Source of the DNA: Russula earlei
Lineage: Eukaryota > Basidiomycota > Agaricomycetes > Russulales > Russulaceae
Assembly: GCA_025769875.1 (NCBI GenBank)
Contig: JAGFNK010000636.1
Location: 1-28,687, forward strand
Direction of reading: 5' to 3'
Length of the DNA stretch: 28,687 nt
Positions within the stretch are counted from its first letter, which is position 1. Every line of letters starts with the position of its first letter. This document shows, one piece after another, positions 19,624-28,687 of the stretch. Both the position numbers and the translations under genes were made by a program. A model generated the notes under the pieces. It was given only the letters and a program-made list of their open reading frames with translations. It had not been told where the DNA came from and did no database searches.

Positions 19624-21102
19624 TCAGCTCCCACGTCGTGCCTGCTGTTGCCTCATCTCGCCGTCTTTGACGTTGCTCATTCTGGTTGTCAGCGACCATA
19701 TGTCATCAATCCGAACGATGGACCGTGGCAAGATGCGCACCTCGATGCGACCCTTCTCCCTCGCCGCTGTCTCAAAGTCGCTCTCTCGGATCCCTTTCGC
19801 GACCTTGTGCCACAAACGCCGACTCTCCCACTCCGTTTGGTCATCCACAGGCCCGACGGTCACCTCCTCCTTAGGGCCCGTCACGTCCGTGAACACCGCG
19901 CCCGTCCTCAAATTTTTGCTTGTGGTGTTCCACTGACCCTCGAAACTGCTCGCCCGGTAAGACGAGCCGGAACCGATTGGTGGCGTGAGATCGGCCTTGA
20001 AGGAGTGGGACTTGCCAGAGAAGTAACCCTTTCCCTGGTACTTGATCGTCGACAGCCATCCAGACGAACTCTGGATATAAGATGACTCTGTGAGCTCGAT
20101 GTAGGGCGAGCCGTACCAAAGCCCCTCGATGCGTAGGCGTGGGAGCGTGATGAGGTAATCCTCTTTCTTGCCATCTCGTAGCGAGACGGTCAAAGTGGCG
20201 TGACCGACCTGTTTTACGATGATATTCCCGCCTAACGGAGATAATTATAGGAGAATGGGGACAGAACCATGGAGAGCGCGAACTGACCTGAGAAAGAGGT
20301 CTTTTGCGCGTTATGGCCCTGAAGAGTAATCCCGCGGGACGGATTGGCGATATGGTAGGCGGTAATCGGAGGATGGTGTGAGACCTGCTCCACGACAAGT
20401 GTGGTCAATCCGCGTCCGTCCCTATCTGGCCAATGGCCGTAGAAAAGCCTGGAGAGAATCCGAGAGGGAACTCAGCCATACATAACCCGCAGTAGCCAAA
20501 TCGGAGAACACGAGTAACGACGTACTCGCCGAGCACGGGGTTGAGAGGCCTGGAGGAAGGAGCGCGCAGGTCGACGGGTGAATCAGGAGTGCGGGGCGAC
20601 GGGGCGGGACGCACTTTTTCTCTGAGCCCATGGTTTCATTACGGGAGGTATACTGACCCTTGAGGGTGCTGATAAACCACTTGAGGACGCGGCGCGCGCG
20701 ATCCTCCGGCGTCTTGCCTTCCGCTATTGTGGCGAAGAGGTCTGGACGCTCACACCAGTACGCTGTGGGCCCGGCAGCGGGTTATATACAGTGAGCATAG
20801 GAATTTGTTGCTCGACATGGATCGAGGCATACCGGGAAATTCGGTAAGGGAGACGGGAGAAAGAATGAACGGTGGGGCGGTGAGCGATGAGAGATCTCCG
20901 GAGACGTTTGCGATCCTGTAAGGTGAATGAAAAGGTGAAAAAGACGAGGGGGAAAGATTGTTGGGGACGCAACGATTTGATGAACTGGGTCCAAGTTGAC
21001 TTTTGGGACGCAGGGACTGCCTGAGAAGGACGTGAGGTTGGAGATAGCATAATGGGATTGCGATCTCACATCCCCGGGCTGATCTTCGATGGACTCTGAC
21101 AT
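19624..21102 (-). CDS. Oxysterol-binding protein-related protein, Osh4/Kes1 type
   Basis: Lipid-transfer protein that exchanges sterol and phosphatidylinositol 4-phosphate between membranes (family knowledge). Inferred exons (minus): 21102-21070, 21020-20974, 20915-20833, 20762-20615, 20549-20526, 20448-20288 and 20231-19624. They join in frame to 367 residues, near the size of yeast Osh4 and lacking the PH or ankyrin parts of long family members. Motifs in order: LTAPPFILSPVSLTEFPAYW, VLKWFISTLKGQYTSRNE, GSEKKPLNPVLGELF and the signature EQVSHHPP, then GLWYGSPYIEL, SGKGWLSGK-like YQGKGYFSGKSHSFKA and a C-terminal WESRRLWHKV. All introns are GT-AG; exon 5 is only 24 nt yet encodes the NPVLGE core. 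A C-run plus CAG lies just before the ATG, so a 5' UTR intron is possible. Confidence 0.92.
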
Positions 21103-21680
21103 GCTGGGGGGGGGGGAAAGGGTGTGAGGGGGAAGCCCGAGGGGGATTAGTGTGTCGGGGAGGGCCAGGAAAGGATGATCGTCAGGGTGAGTGACTTTTA
21201 CAGGTTTTGAGAGCGTCAGCCCAACGTGCGCGTACAACACACCCTTGTTCTTTCTTCCCTTCTTGCCGTCCCCTTCTCCCACAACACATCCTCTCATCGT
21301 CGCTCTCTCCCTTTCACCTTAACCATCCACTTCTCGCACGGACATTTTGCTTATCAATAATTACTATTACACACCTCCACGATGAACGGGACAGCGCAAA
21401 TGACCAGATACCGTGTTCCCCAGCAGCGTAGTTAGAGAGGCCGTGACAGACAAAAGGGCGCGGAGCACACAAATACGTTACGATGGACACGAACACAACA
21501 GAAAGGAAGAAAACACAGAAGAGAAAAGAAAAGAGACGGTAACACAGGTGTTTCTCTCATCAAGGGTTCAAAATCAGATCGGACGGGGTAAAACTTAACG
21601 GGAGCCAAGATGGCTAATGCCACCAAGGCTGGCAAGATTGGGGTGTACGTAGCCTTGGATGGTCGGTATGATAGAGGTTT
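21103..21680. other. Intergenic between Nhp6-like and OSBP genes
   Basis: No gene seen. It should hold the promoter and 5' UTR of the OSBP gene and the 3' end of the Nhp6-like gene. On the minus strand, pyrimidine-rich tracts such as CTTTCCCCCCCCCC lie next to the OSBP start, as is usual in fungal promoters. Confidence 0.4.
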
Positions 21681-22420
21681 TTAATCCTCGTCATCCTCAC
21701 CATCGCCGCCGCTGCCGGCATTCTTATTCTGACAGGTACTCGTGTGAGTGTCGAGTCTGAACGGAACAACGGCCCATGGTACGCACATCATACTCTGATT
21801 TTTCCTGTTCAGCGCGCGACTTGTCCCGCGCCGCCTGTTCAATATAGGGCTGTTTTTTAAAAAGAAGACAGGTTAATATGAAATCAAGGTGAACGTGCAT
21901 TACGCATGCAAAAAAAAAAAAAAGGGAGGGGACCATGAACATGCTGGTGAACAAGACAACTTGGTGCCCTTGAGCACAGGCAAGGCGCATGTATGCCGCT
22001 CAACGTGTACAAGACATGTACCACGAACCGCCCTCACCTTTTTCTCCTCATCGTCGAGCTCTTTCCACTTGGCACCAAGCAATTTGCCTACTTCACCTGG
22101 GCAAAGTGGGAAACCCTCAGCCCACGTCGGGGACACTTGAACGAGAGGGATACGTACCGAAGCTTGCATCGGGGTTTTCTGCCTTGATCCTCTCGCGCCA
22201 GTCCTGGCTGAAGAACATGTACGCGGAGAGGGCACGCTTGGGCGCCTTGGGGTCCTTCTTGCGGGCACCGCCGCGGGGGGTTTTCTCTGCTTTCTCGACG
22301 GCCTTGCGTGTCTAGGAATATGAAACATAAGCATGGACGGCTCAGGCGAGGGAAGCGCGAAGGCTTGAAGAGAAGAGGGCTTACGCCGCTCACCTTGGCC
22401 TTGGTAGATTCCTTGGGCAT
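21681..22420 (-). CDS. Nhp6-like HMG-box non-histone chromosomal protein
   Basis: Small nuclear protein that bends DNA and helps FACT and other chromatin factors (family knowledge). Inferred exons (minus): 22420-22394, 22311-22158, 22096-22038, 21849-21787 and 21728-21681, joining in frame to 116 residues. Motifs: start MPKESTKAK, basic stretch [19 protein letters not shown], then [54 protein letters not shown], and an acidic tail GDGEDDED. This is one HMG box with a basic N-arm, the Nhp6 layout; the acidic tail is longer than in yeast Nhp6. All four introns are GT-AG. A branch-point-like TACTAAC (22434-22440) and CCCTAG end exactly at the ATG, indicating a fifth intron in the 5' UTR. Confidence 0.95.
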
Positions 22421-22870
22421 CTAGGGCACAAGGGTTAGTATCAGGACAAGATACGACACGTCAAGAGCACGCGACGATGGGGATGGGAAGGTGAGGAAGA
22501 GAAGGGACGCATATGTGGGGGGGAAAGGTGGAGGGGGACGAAGGGATCGATGGCGGGAGATGCCCCTGAGGGGTGATGGGGGACAAAAAGAACAGACCTT
22601 TAAAGGGTATGCAAGGACGAGAAAAGATATAAGAGGGAGGGAGGAGGTAAGGGGCTGGGAGGGAAAATGCGGAAGGGATAGCGAGCGGAAGAGGCGGGCG
22701 CGCGGGGCACGGATAATAGGGCAGCAGCTGCACACAGCGAGTTTGTGCGTTGGGGGGGGGCTCAGCAGCGGTTCAACTTTGCGCGGCCGGGTTCTCTCCC
22801 TTTCCATCCCCCCTCTGAGCGGTCTCTGAATTTCAGTGGCTGCCTGCATGACAAAGCACTCGTCCCGTGA
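22421..22870 (-). promoter_or_regulatory. Pyrimidine-rich promoter/5' UTR region of the Nhp6-like gene
   Basis: From about 22470 to 22700 the minus strand is strongly C/T-rich (plus strand AGGGAGGGAGGAGG and similar), typical of fungal promoters of highly expressed genes. The proximal end carries TACTAAC and an acceptor directly before the start codon. No open frame here has family support. Confidence 0.45.
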
Positions 22871-23773
22871 CTACTCCTTCCCCCGCCGCCGCCAACGTGC
22901 GTTCACCACCTCGACCGGTTCCATCCGCTTTCGTTCAAGTAGTCCTATGTATCTTCCCTCCCGTCGCACCCTCCCTCCACCCAGTGGCACATCCAACGGT
23001 CCACTTTCTCGGTCAACCGTAGGCCCGGGCCCATGGTGCCGCGACGCCGCCCTAAGGAAATACTCTCCAAGCGTCGCCTCCACCCGATGCCCGCTCTGCC
23101 AGTCCCGTCAACTGCGAATGCAGCCCAACAGAGCCCCCACCTTGCCCCGCGTCATCCGTTCGCCACGGTGCGTCCTCGGCCCCATACACACAGTCCCACA
23201 ATACGAGCGGCAGCGCATCGGCCATCTGATACTCTGGCTTGCACGTCACCCGCGGTGGCGATTCGCCTCTCTCCTCTCCACCGGCACCGTTTCTCTCGTC
23301 CGGATCCGCGTTCAGCAGTGCCGAGATCACGCTTGGCGCCTCGAGACGCGCGCCGATGAGCAGCAGAACGGCCATGATGTGCCGCACCTGGTTATACAGG
23401 AACGCCGTACCGACGAGGTCGAACACGTGCATGTCGTCGCGGTCGCCCCTTCCGCCACCGCCACCACGATCGTCGTTGTCGTCGTCTGCAGCGATCGTGG
23501 AGATGCCCGCGCGCAGGATGCGCCGGCGGAACGACTTGAGCTGCTTTGCCGGATCGAGCTTGCACAGGTTGCGAAAGTCGTGCTCCCCGACGAGCCGCGC
23601 CGCGCCGGAGCGCATCGCGTCCACGTCGAGATTGCGTCCGGAGAAGAAATACTTGTAGTGTCGCGCGCGACACGAGAAGCGCGCCGAAAAGTTGGTCTTG
23701 ACCGGCGCCCAAGCGTGGACGCGGATCGTAGGAGGAAGAATAGCGTTGAGCGTGTGAAGGTATCGGAGTCCTT

Positions 23774-23807
<34 letters not shown>

Positions 23808-24452
23808 GCCGGGGACAGCGTGGTCGACGGGTACCCGTAGCCCGTCATCCTCACCACCATCCCCCTCCCCCGTTGAAGTTTTTCCTTCTGACGTCTCGAC
23901 TGACGCCCCCGACGAAGAGGCAGAGGATGGCCTGTTCGAGCAGCGCACGTACAAGCTCACCACCTGCGCCGCGGCGCTGACCCCGCGGTCCGTCCTCCCG
24001 CACCGTTCCCAGCTGCACGCCTCCAGCCCGCCCTCGGGATCGACGAGCCGCGCCTTGGCCAGCGCGGCGAAGAGCACACCCTCGACCGTCGGCAGCGGCG
24101 TCGCACCCGCCTGCCACGCCAGCCCGCAGTAGCCGGCGCCCGAGTAGCTGAATTTGAGCGCGATCTTGCGCACGGGGTACGCCGAAAAGTTGAATTCGCG
24201 GCGCGGCCGCGACGCTTTGTCTTTGGGCCTTGGATTGGACGGCCCCGGTCCGGGTTTGGTTTCGTCGGACGGCGGTGGCTGCGCTGGGGAGGGAGAGGGA
24301 GAGGGAGAGGGAGAGGGTGCGGCGGCGATAGAAGCTTCCGTTTGCGGAATGGAAGAAGGCCCCGTTAGCTCTCTGAGACGTGCGATGAGCTCCTCGCGTG
24401 TCCAGGTCTCATAGTTTGGTGCATCTGAGCTGTGAGGAGACGGATGGCTCAT
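22871..24452 (-). CDS. tRNA pseudouridine synthase Deg1/Pus3 (TruA family)
   Basis: Converts uridine 38/39 in the tRNA anticodon stem to pseudouridine (family knowledge). The minus-strand frame runs from 24536 or, more likely, the Met at 24452 (MSHPSPHSSDAPNYETWTRE). Motifs: KIALKFSYSGAGYCGLAWQ, catalytic-loop RCGRTDRGVSA with the key Asp, FSARFSCRARHYKYFF, GEHDFRNLCKLDP, FLYNQVRHIMAVLLLIG and LPLVLWDC. This frame stops at 23052, but the family C-terminus continues in another frame: LGEYFLRAASRHH, VPLGGG, LLERKRMEPVEVVNARWR, with stop TAG at 22871-22873. The two frames are one base out of register, near 23080-23150, so a short intron or a 1-nt indel must join them. An Ala/Thr run and a Ser-Pro run are simple-repeat insertions. 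Confidence 0.88.
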
Positions 24453-25048
24453 GTCGTGTCGCGGTCCGATTCGGATGGGGTAAAACGACGGCGAGTGTGC
24501 CGCTGCTGCCTGCAAGCGAATTAGGCTAGGTCGCATTCAACCGAGTGCGAGTGCTGGAAGTAAGTAAGAGAAGAAAAAGATGCAGATTGAACGTGGCTCG
24601 GATACAAAAGGAAGGAAAGAGGAAAAGATAAAGCGCAACTCACGAAGAGTCTAACTAAATCCAAAGATTGGTGTGTGGCTCTAGTAAGGTGAGGATGATA
24701 CACGGTATGCCCTAGTAAAAGGCGAGGGCATAATCTGACTGTGTCAACCTCTGCCACAATATTGTACTGTCCGGTACGAGAAGGTACAGCACAATTTTTG
24801 TATTTTTTTCGAGTCGCGGGTGGGCGTGGTGGATCAGCGGCCCGGCCTCCCGGCCACGCTCAGAAGCGCTGATGAGCACCGCGTCTCATCCCGCTACAGT
24901 ACGAGTGTGTACGTAAATACAGGAAACCACTGTTAGGTAAGGGCCTCTCGGATCCGATTCAGAACCCGGAAAACATGGAGCAAAACACATGCGCGAATAG
25001 TCGTACTAGTATACCCGTCAACTCTCTCTTTCTCTTCCTCGGAAGCCA
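24453..25048. other. Intergenic between otubain and Deg1/Pus3 genes
   Basis: No gene seen. A GC-rich segment near 24826-24895 contains GGCCCGGCCTCCCGGCC and could form a hairpin, but I cannot match it to a known RNA. Confidence 0.35.
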
Positions 25049-26648
25049 TCACTCGCCACTGCGTCTGTCTAGAACGTCATAGTGTCCCGGTCTACGGGTT
25101 GAATTCAAGGGAGGGAAATAAAATAAATTTGTGTTCAGCAAAGAGGCCCGTGCATATTACAGGGAGCGGTCGCTCGCTCACCGATAGATAAGCGTCAAGG
25201 GCGTCTCGTTTTCGTCGCTGGCGTGCTTGAACGCGACGAACTCCACGCGCCCATCTTGGCCCCTCCCATCGAGGTACGCGATTTCCAAGTTGACCTTGAG
25301 TGCCTGCGACAGCGCGGTCAACTGGACGTGATCTGCGTTTTTTCCAATTTGGTTTCGTCAGTTCAGCCCCCCCGCCGCGAGTTTCAGCGCGGGGAGTGGG
25401 GGGCATTCGGAACTCGAGAACGGAGACGATTGTGTTTCTATTCACCGGCTTCCTTCCCCAAAACCTCGACAACCGATTGACAAAACTCCACCACGCCTAT
25501 CCGTCCGCCCGTGTCGGGGTGCGTCAGGAAGGACTCGAACTCCTCGGGGTTGCCCCGAATCTGCGCGCTTGTAATCATGCGCATGAACGTGACCATATAA
25601 TCGGATACTGCAGAGAGAACGAAAAAGAGGGAGGTTTTGGGTTCCAACGCCGTTCGCATCATTCACGGTGTGGCAGCGGAGAACCGCCGAAATCACGTAC
25701 GGCTGTCATCTCGGAACACCTCGAGCAGCTGCGTCCGAGTCAGCGTCGCCCCGTTCGTCGACACCGACTCCGGGTCGACGATCCCTTTGACCAGGTCTCG
25801 CGGGACCTCGTAGCAATCGTCGATCACCAGGTCCTCGAACCCGGCTTCCCGAAGCTTTGGCAGGAAGCCTTCGAGGGTCGACATGGTCGCCTCGACCGCC
25901 GCCTTCCGGTCCTCTTGGTCGAATATGCGTTCTATGTACGCGAACGCGAGGGCTGCGCCACGTACCCCAGTCAGCGTTGCCCGCGGGACCGCCAGGGTGG
26001 AAAGTAGATTTCCGGGGCGAGGGGAGGAAGGGGACACACATCGATAGAAGCAGTCGCCATCTCCGCGCGAGCGGCGGATTCCCACATACCCTTGATCTAT
26101 CAGGTAGTCGATCTGCCTTTTGAAGGCATCCGCGCCCCCGTCGTACTCTGAGCGGAGCGTGGTCAGCGGCGCGAGATCAGTGACGAGCGAGTCGGTGGAC
26201 GAGACGCTGTCGTCCAGATGGTTCTGCGCCAACGTTCAGCACGCCACTCGACGCCTGTGCGGGGAAGACCCGAACGAGGAAAGACTACCTGATTCAATTC
26301 GTAAAGTCGTGCAGGGTCCAGCGATCTAATATCTGAACACAAACAGCATCAAACTCCGATGAAGCGGGAGGGGTCGGGGCTTCGAAGACATCGTTGTTCG
26401 AGCGAGCATACGTCCGCACCTGTGTATTCGTTGATCTCATCTACATCGCCTCTTCGTGGATCTAGGGGGTCCGGGAAACTCGTACGTTCTTGGAAACGCT
26501 TGGAGCGCGGGAGATCCGCGATCGCAAAGATAACGGAATAGCGTGAGCACGCGAAATCGTGCATTGTGATATGAGCGACGAGGAGCGCAATTCTAAACGA
26601 CTCACACTGCGTAGGGGGACCATTGACGGTGGGTTTGTCCGACTCCAT
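25049..26648 (-). CDS. Otubain-type OTU deubiquitinase (peptidase C65)
   Basis: Cysteine protease that removes ubiquitin (family knowledge). Inferred exons (minus): a first part ending at 26420, then 26332-26289, 26223-26040, 25952-25701, 25607-25446, 25332-25182 and 25091-25049; these join in frame. Motifs: ARLYELNQNHLDDSV, GYVGIRRSRGDGDCFYR with the catalytic Asp and Cys, SLAFAYIE, SDYMVTFMRMITSAQIRG, FCQSVVEVLGKEADHVQL, LKVNLEIAYLDG, and a last small exon completing LIYRPGHYDVL, which carries the catalytic His. The catalytic set is complete. The 5' end is uncertain: the upstream exon includes DEINEYT, and the start could be the Met at 26648 (MESDKPTVNG) joined by one more intron. The gene lies 160 bp downstream of the Snf2 gene on the same strand. 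Confidence 0.88.
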
Positions 26649-26807
26649 GGAAAGATCCTGGCCAGAAAGGAGACGAAAGGTAATGACAGCCGGTCCGCAG
26701 CACTGGATCACGTGTTGGTCCACATATCCGTAAACGTACAGCAAGTATTAAAAATATATCTTAGACACGCGAGGTATAAACAATAAAGAAACCCGTGGGC
26801 TTGTGGG

Positions 26808-28687
26808 TCATCGTGTCCTGGGAGCAGCATGCGTGTCCAACTTCGCCAATAACTCAGTCTGCTCTTCCGCTGTTTTCACGGCGCTAAACAATACACACAT
26901 AAGCACGCGATGGGTGGAATGGCAAGAACAGACGCACAAATTCTGAGCAAAGGCAGGCAGGTCGTCCGGAGACTGGATCATCCCAAGTTCCATAAGCGCC
27001 TTCTGACGTTGACGGAGTCTACATGTTCTATATAAGCATCCCGAGCCCCGATGGAGTAGGCACTCAGGCAGGTTTATACGTATTGGTCCTGGGGCTGGGC
27101 GGAGGTTTTGTGATGTTCCTTTTCGGTGGCCATTCAAGTTCATGCCCACAAGCAGTCTTCACGTTCATTGGCCTTCTTTTTCCCGTTGGCGTCTTTCCTT
27201 TATTAATAATGAGACTGCTCGTGCTATCTAACAGAAAGAGAAATCCACACCTTTCTCGCCTTTTTCATCCGTTGTTCCTCTATGGTATTGGGAACCAAAA
27301 ATATCGTCATTGCGATGGCTATATTTGATCCCCCGGCTTTCAAGAATCTTAGAAAACGGTTTTGTCTCCCATTACTTCTTGGCACACCTAAAACAAGAAG
27401 TCGTATCCAGGATTGGGTGATGAAAGCCATGGAGGTTGAGATTGTCGCATACTGTCGTCCAAAAGTAGAGCACCAAGACCCTTGAGATCGGCCTCGATCC
27501 GAGGACAGTTAATCCCCACATTCGAACCACAGTGGAAAATACGCGCCTCACATCTTCCACCGCATCCTTCATCTCGGCCTTCGTACACCCAATCCTCAGC
27601 TGTGCCCGACTTTCGGCGCGTCTTTTTTGACTTGACACCATCCATGTGCGCGAGAAGCCCAGTCCAAATTGACGATGTTAGCGTGTTCGATCTGCGGCAC
27701 TTGCCATCAGTGACCCGCGCAAGCGGTCATCATCGCCAAATCTGGACGCCTCACCGCCATCCTTGTCGACCCAGTGTCTTCGTGGAGGAGCGAATATGTT
27801 CTTCAGCCCGAAGAGCTCACCCTGCCTCTTCTTGTCGCCAGATATGCCCGCGAAATAGCGGGTCTGCACGCTTGCGTTATATCCTATGGCCATTTGCTGT
27901 TGCTTGTATACCTGGCGCGCATAGATGAGCTCCTCGATGGACCCAGCACCAAGGAGCCGGTAGACGAAAACGTCACGCGTCTGCCCGAAGCGGTATGCAC
28001 GGTCCATCGCCTGTAAGTCGTGCGCCGGATCTGTGAGCTCGTCAGTTACGCCCACCACTTGGCAAATGTGCACGCATACTCCAGTTCGGGTCTGTGTGTC
28101 CTCAGACAGGTGAGTGTTGAGTACTATCATTCGTGGAAGATCGCTAACCGAAAATCACAACCCTGTTGGCAGCGGTTAGATTGAGCCCTGTACCGCCCGC
28201 CAGCGTCGAGATGAGAAAAATGAATATTTCCGCCTCATGCTGGAACCTATCAATCAAGGGCATGCCTGTGTGAAGAGACAATCAAGGCCCCGGCAGTGGG
28301 ACAAGCTATGACCGCTCACGGTCTTCCTGTTTCGTCGACCCGTCCAATTTAACGAATCCATAGTCTATGCGGGCTCCTGATGAGTTGCACCAACTCCAAG
28401 GCCGCGTGGCTCCTTACGATGTCTTCTAACGTGATACTCTAGCACGTCGAGTAGCTTGACTGATTTCGTGAAGATAAGAACTTTATTGGCCGGATCCCTA
28501 CGCCATTCGCGTAAGAGGGTCTCTAATACCTAATGGGAAGGCGACGTGTAGACGTGACGAACGAATGGAACAGCCCCAAGACTTACTATCCATTTCCCGC
28601 AGAACGCCGGTTCCAGTATTGCAGAACCGTACTTTGGGATAGGGCCATTTGGAAAGGCCACTTCAGTAAGTTCACGATTGCGTGCTC
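26808..28687 (-). CDS. ERCC6L2/Rad26-like Snf2 ATPase, C-terminal part (5' end beyond window)
   Basis: DNA-dependent ATPase of the Snf2 superfamily; relatives act in DNA repair (family knowledge). The window enters at the second RecA lobe. Inferred exons (minus): 28687-28587, 28529-28418, 28376-28320, 28265-28149, the 12-nt exon 28091-28080, 28030 to about 27700, then less certain exons down to the stop at 26808. Motifs: CGKWIVLETLLREW, KVLIFTKSVKLLDVLEYHV, YGFVKLDGSTKQED, FIFLISTLAGGTGLNLTAAN, DPNWNPAHDLQAMDRAYRFG, then VYRLLGAGSIEELIYARQVY and the ERCC6L2-like RYFAGISGDKKRQGELFGL. Near the end QKALMELGMIQSPDDLPAFA and KTAEEQTELLAKL match the family C-terminus. Exon borders between 27000 and 27700 are not settled. 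Confidence 0.85.

Noticed and set aside
22836..23840. A 334-residue plus-strand frame
   Set aside because: It lies antisense to the Deg1/Pus3 gene in GC-rich DNA, is Arg/Pro-rich, and has no family motif.
24826..24895. A structured non-coding RNA at the GC-rich hairpin
   Set aside because: Only a short GC hairpin is visible; no match to a known RNA by motif, and no Pol III terminator in a fitting place.

Overview
The window looks like nuclear DNA of a filamentous basidiomycete, probably an Agaricomycete. Genes are dense with short GT-AG introns (about 41-110 nt). There is an NLR of the Goodbye/NACHT/ankyrin type common in that group, a UBN2-type Copia Gag, and housekeeping proteins of fungal type. 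Species cannot be fixed from the sequence.

The window has two compartments. Bases 1 to about 19,600 are rich in repeats and decayed copies. In order they hold: GGCCAAGC-type simple repeats; a solo LTR with matching 5-bp target duplications; an inverted pair of dispersed repeats; two tRNA-derived SINE-like units; an NLR gene (4309-8186, +) whose NACHT and ankyrin parts are open but whose 5' third has several frameshifts and a 24-heptad coiled-coil minisatellite; an isolated Copia Gag ORF (9800-10441) between ~140-bp direct repeats; a headless second NLR copy (10863-11420) broken by a decayed Copia element; another LTR-like copy; and a foldback element of about 5.7 kb (13059-18782).

The foldback element is the most unusual item. 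Two arms of about 2.78 kb lie in inverted orientation around a 170-bp loop. Each arm ends in four ~154-bp tandem repeats and carries a 631-bp piece of an acetyl-CoA synthetase gene with intron borders still visible, plus a second exon-like piece I could not identify. The loop encodes a short helix-turn-helix start resembling transposase N-termini. A transcript through it would form a very long hairpin containing acetyl-CoA synthetase sequence.

Bases 19,600-28,687 are compact and ordinary, with five genes all on the minus strand: an oxysterol-binding protein of the Osh4/Kes1 type, an Nhp6-like HMG-box protein, a Deg1/Pus3 tRNA pseudouridine synthase, an otubain-type OTU deubiquitinase, and the C-terminal part of an ERCC6L2/Rad26-like Snf2 ATPase that runs off the window end. 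They serve sterol/lipid transport, chromatin, tRNA modification, ubiquitin editing and DNA repair. They do not form one pathway; they share strand and tight spacing only. Exon structures were rebuilt by eye from splice sites and family motifs.
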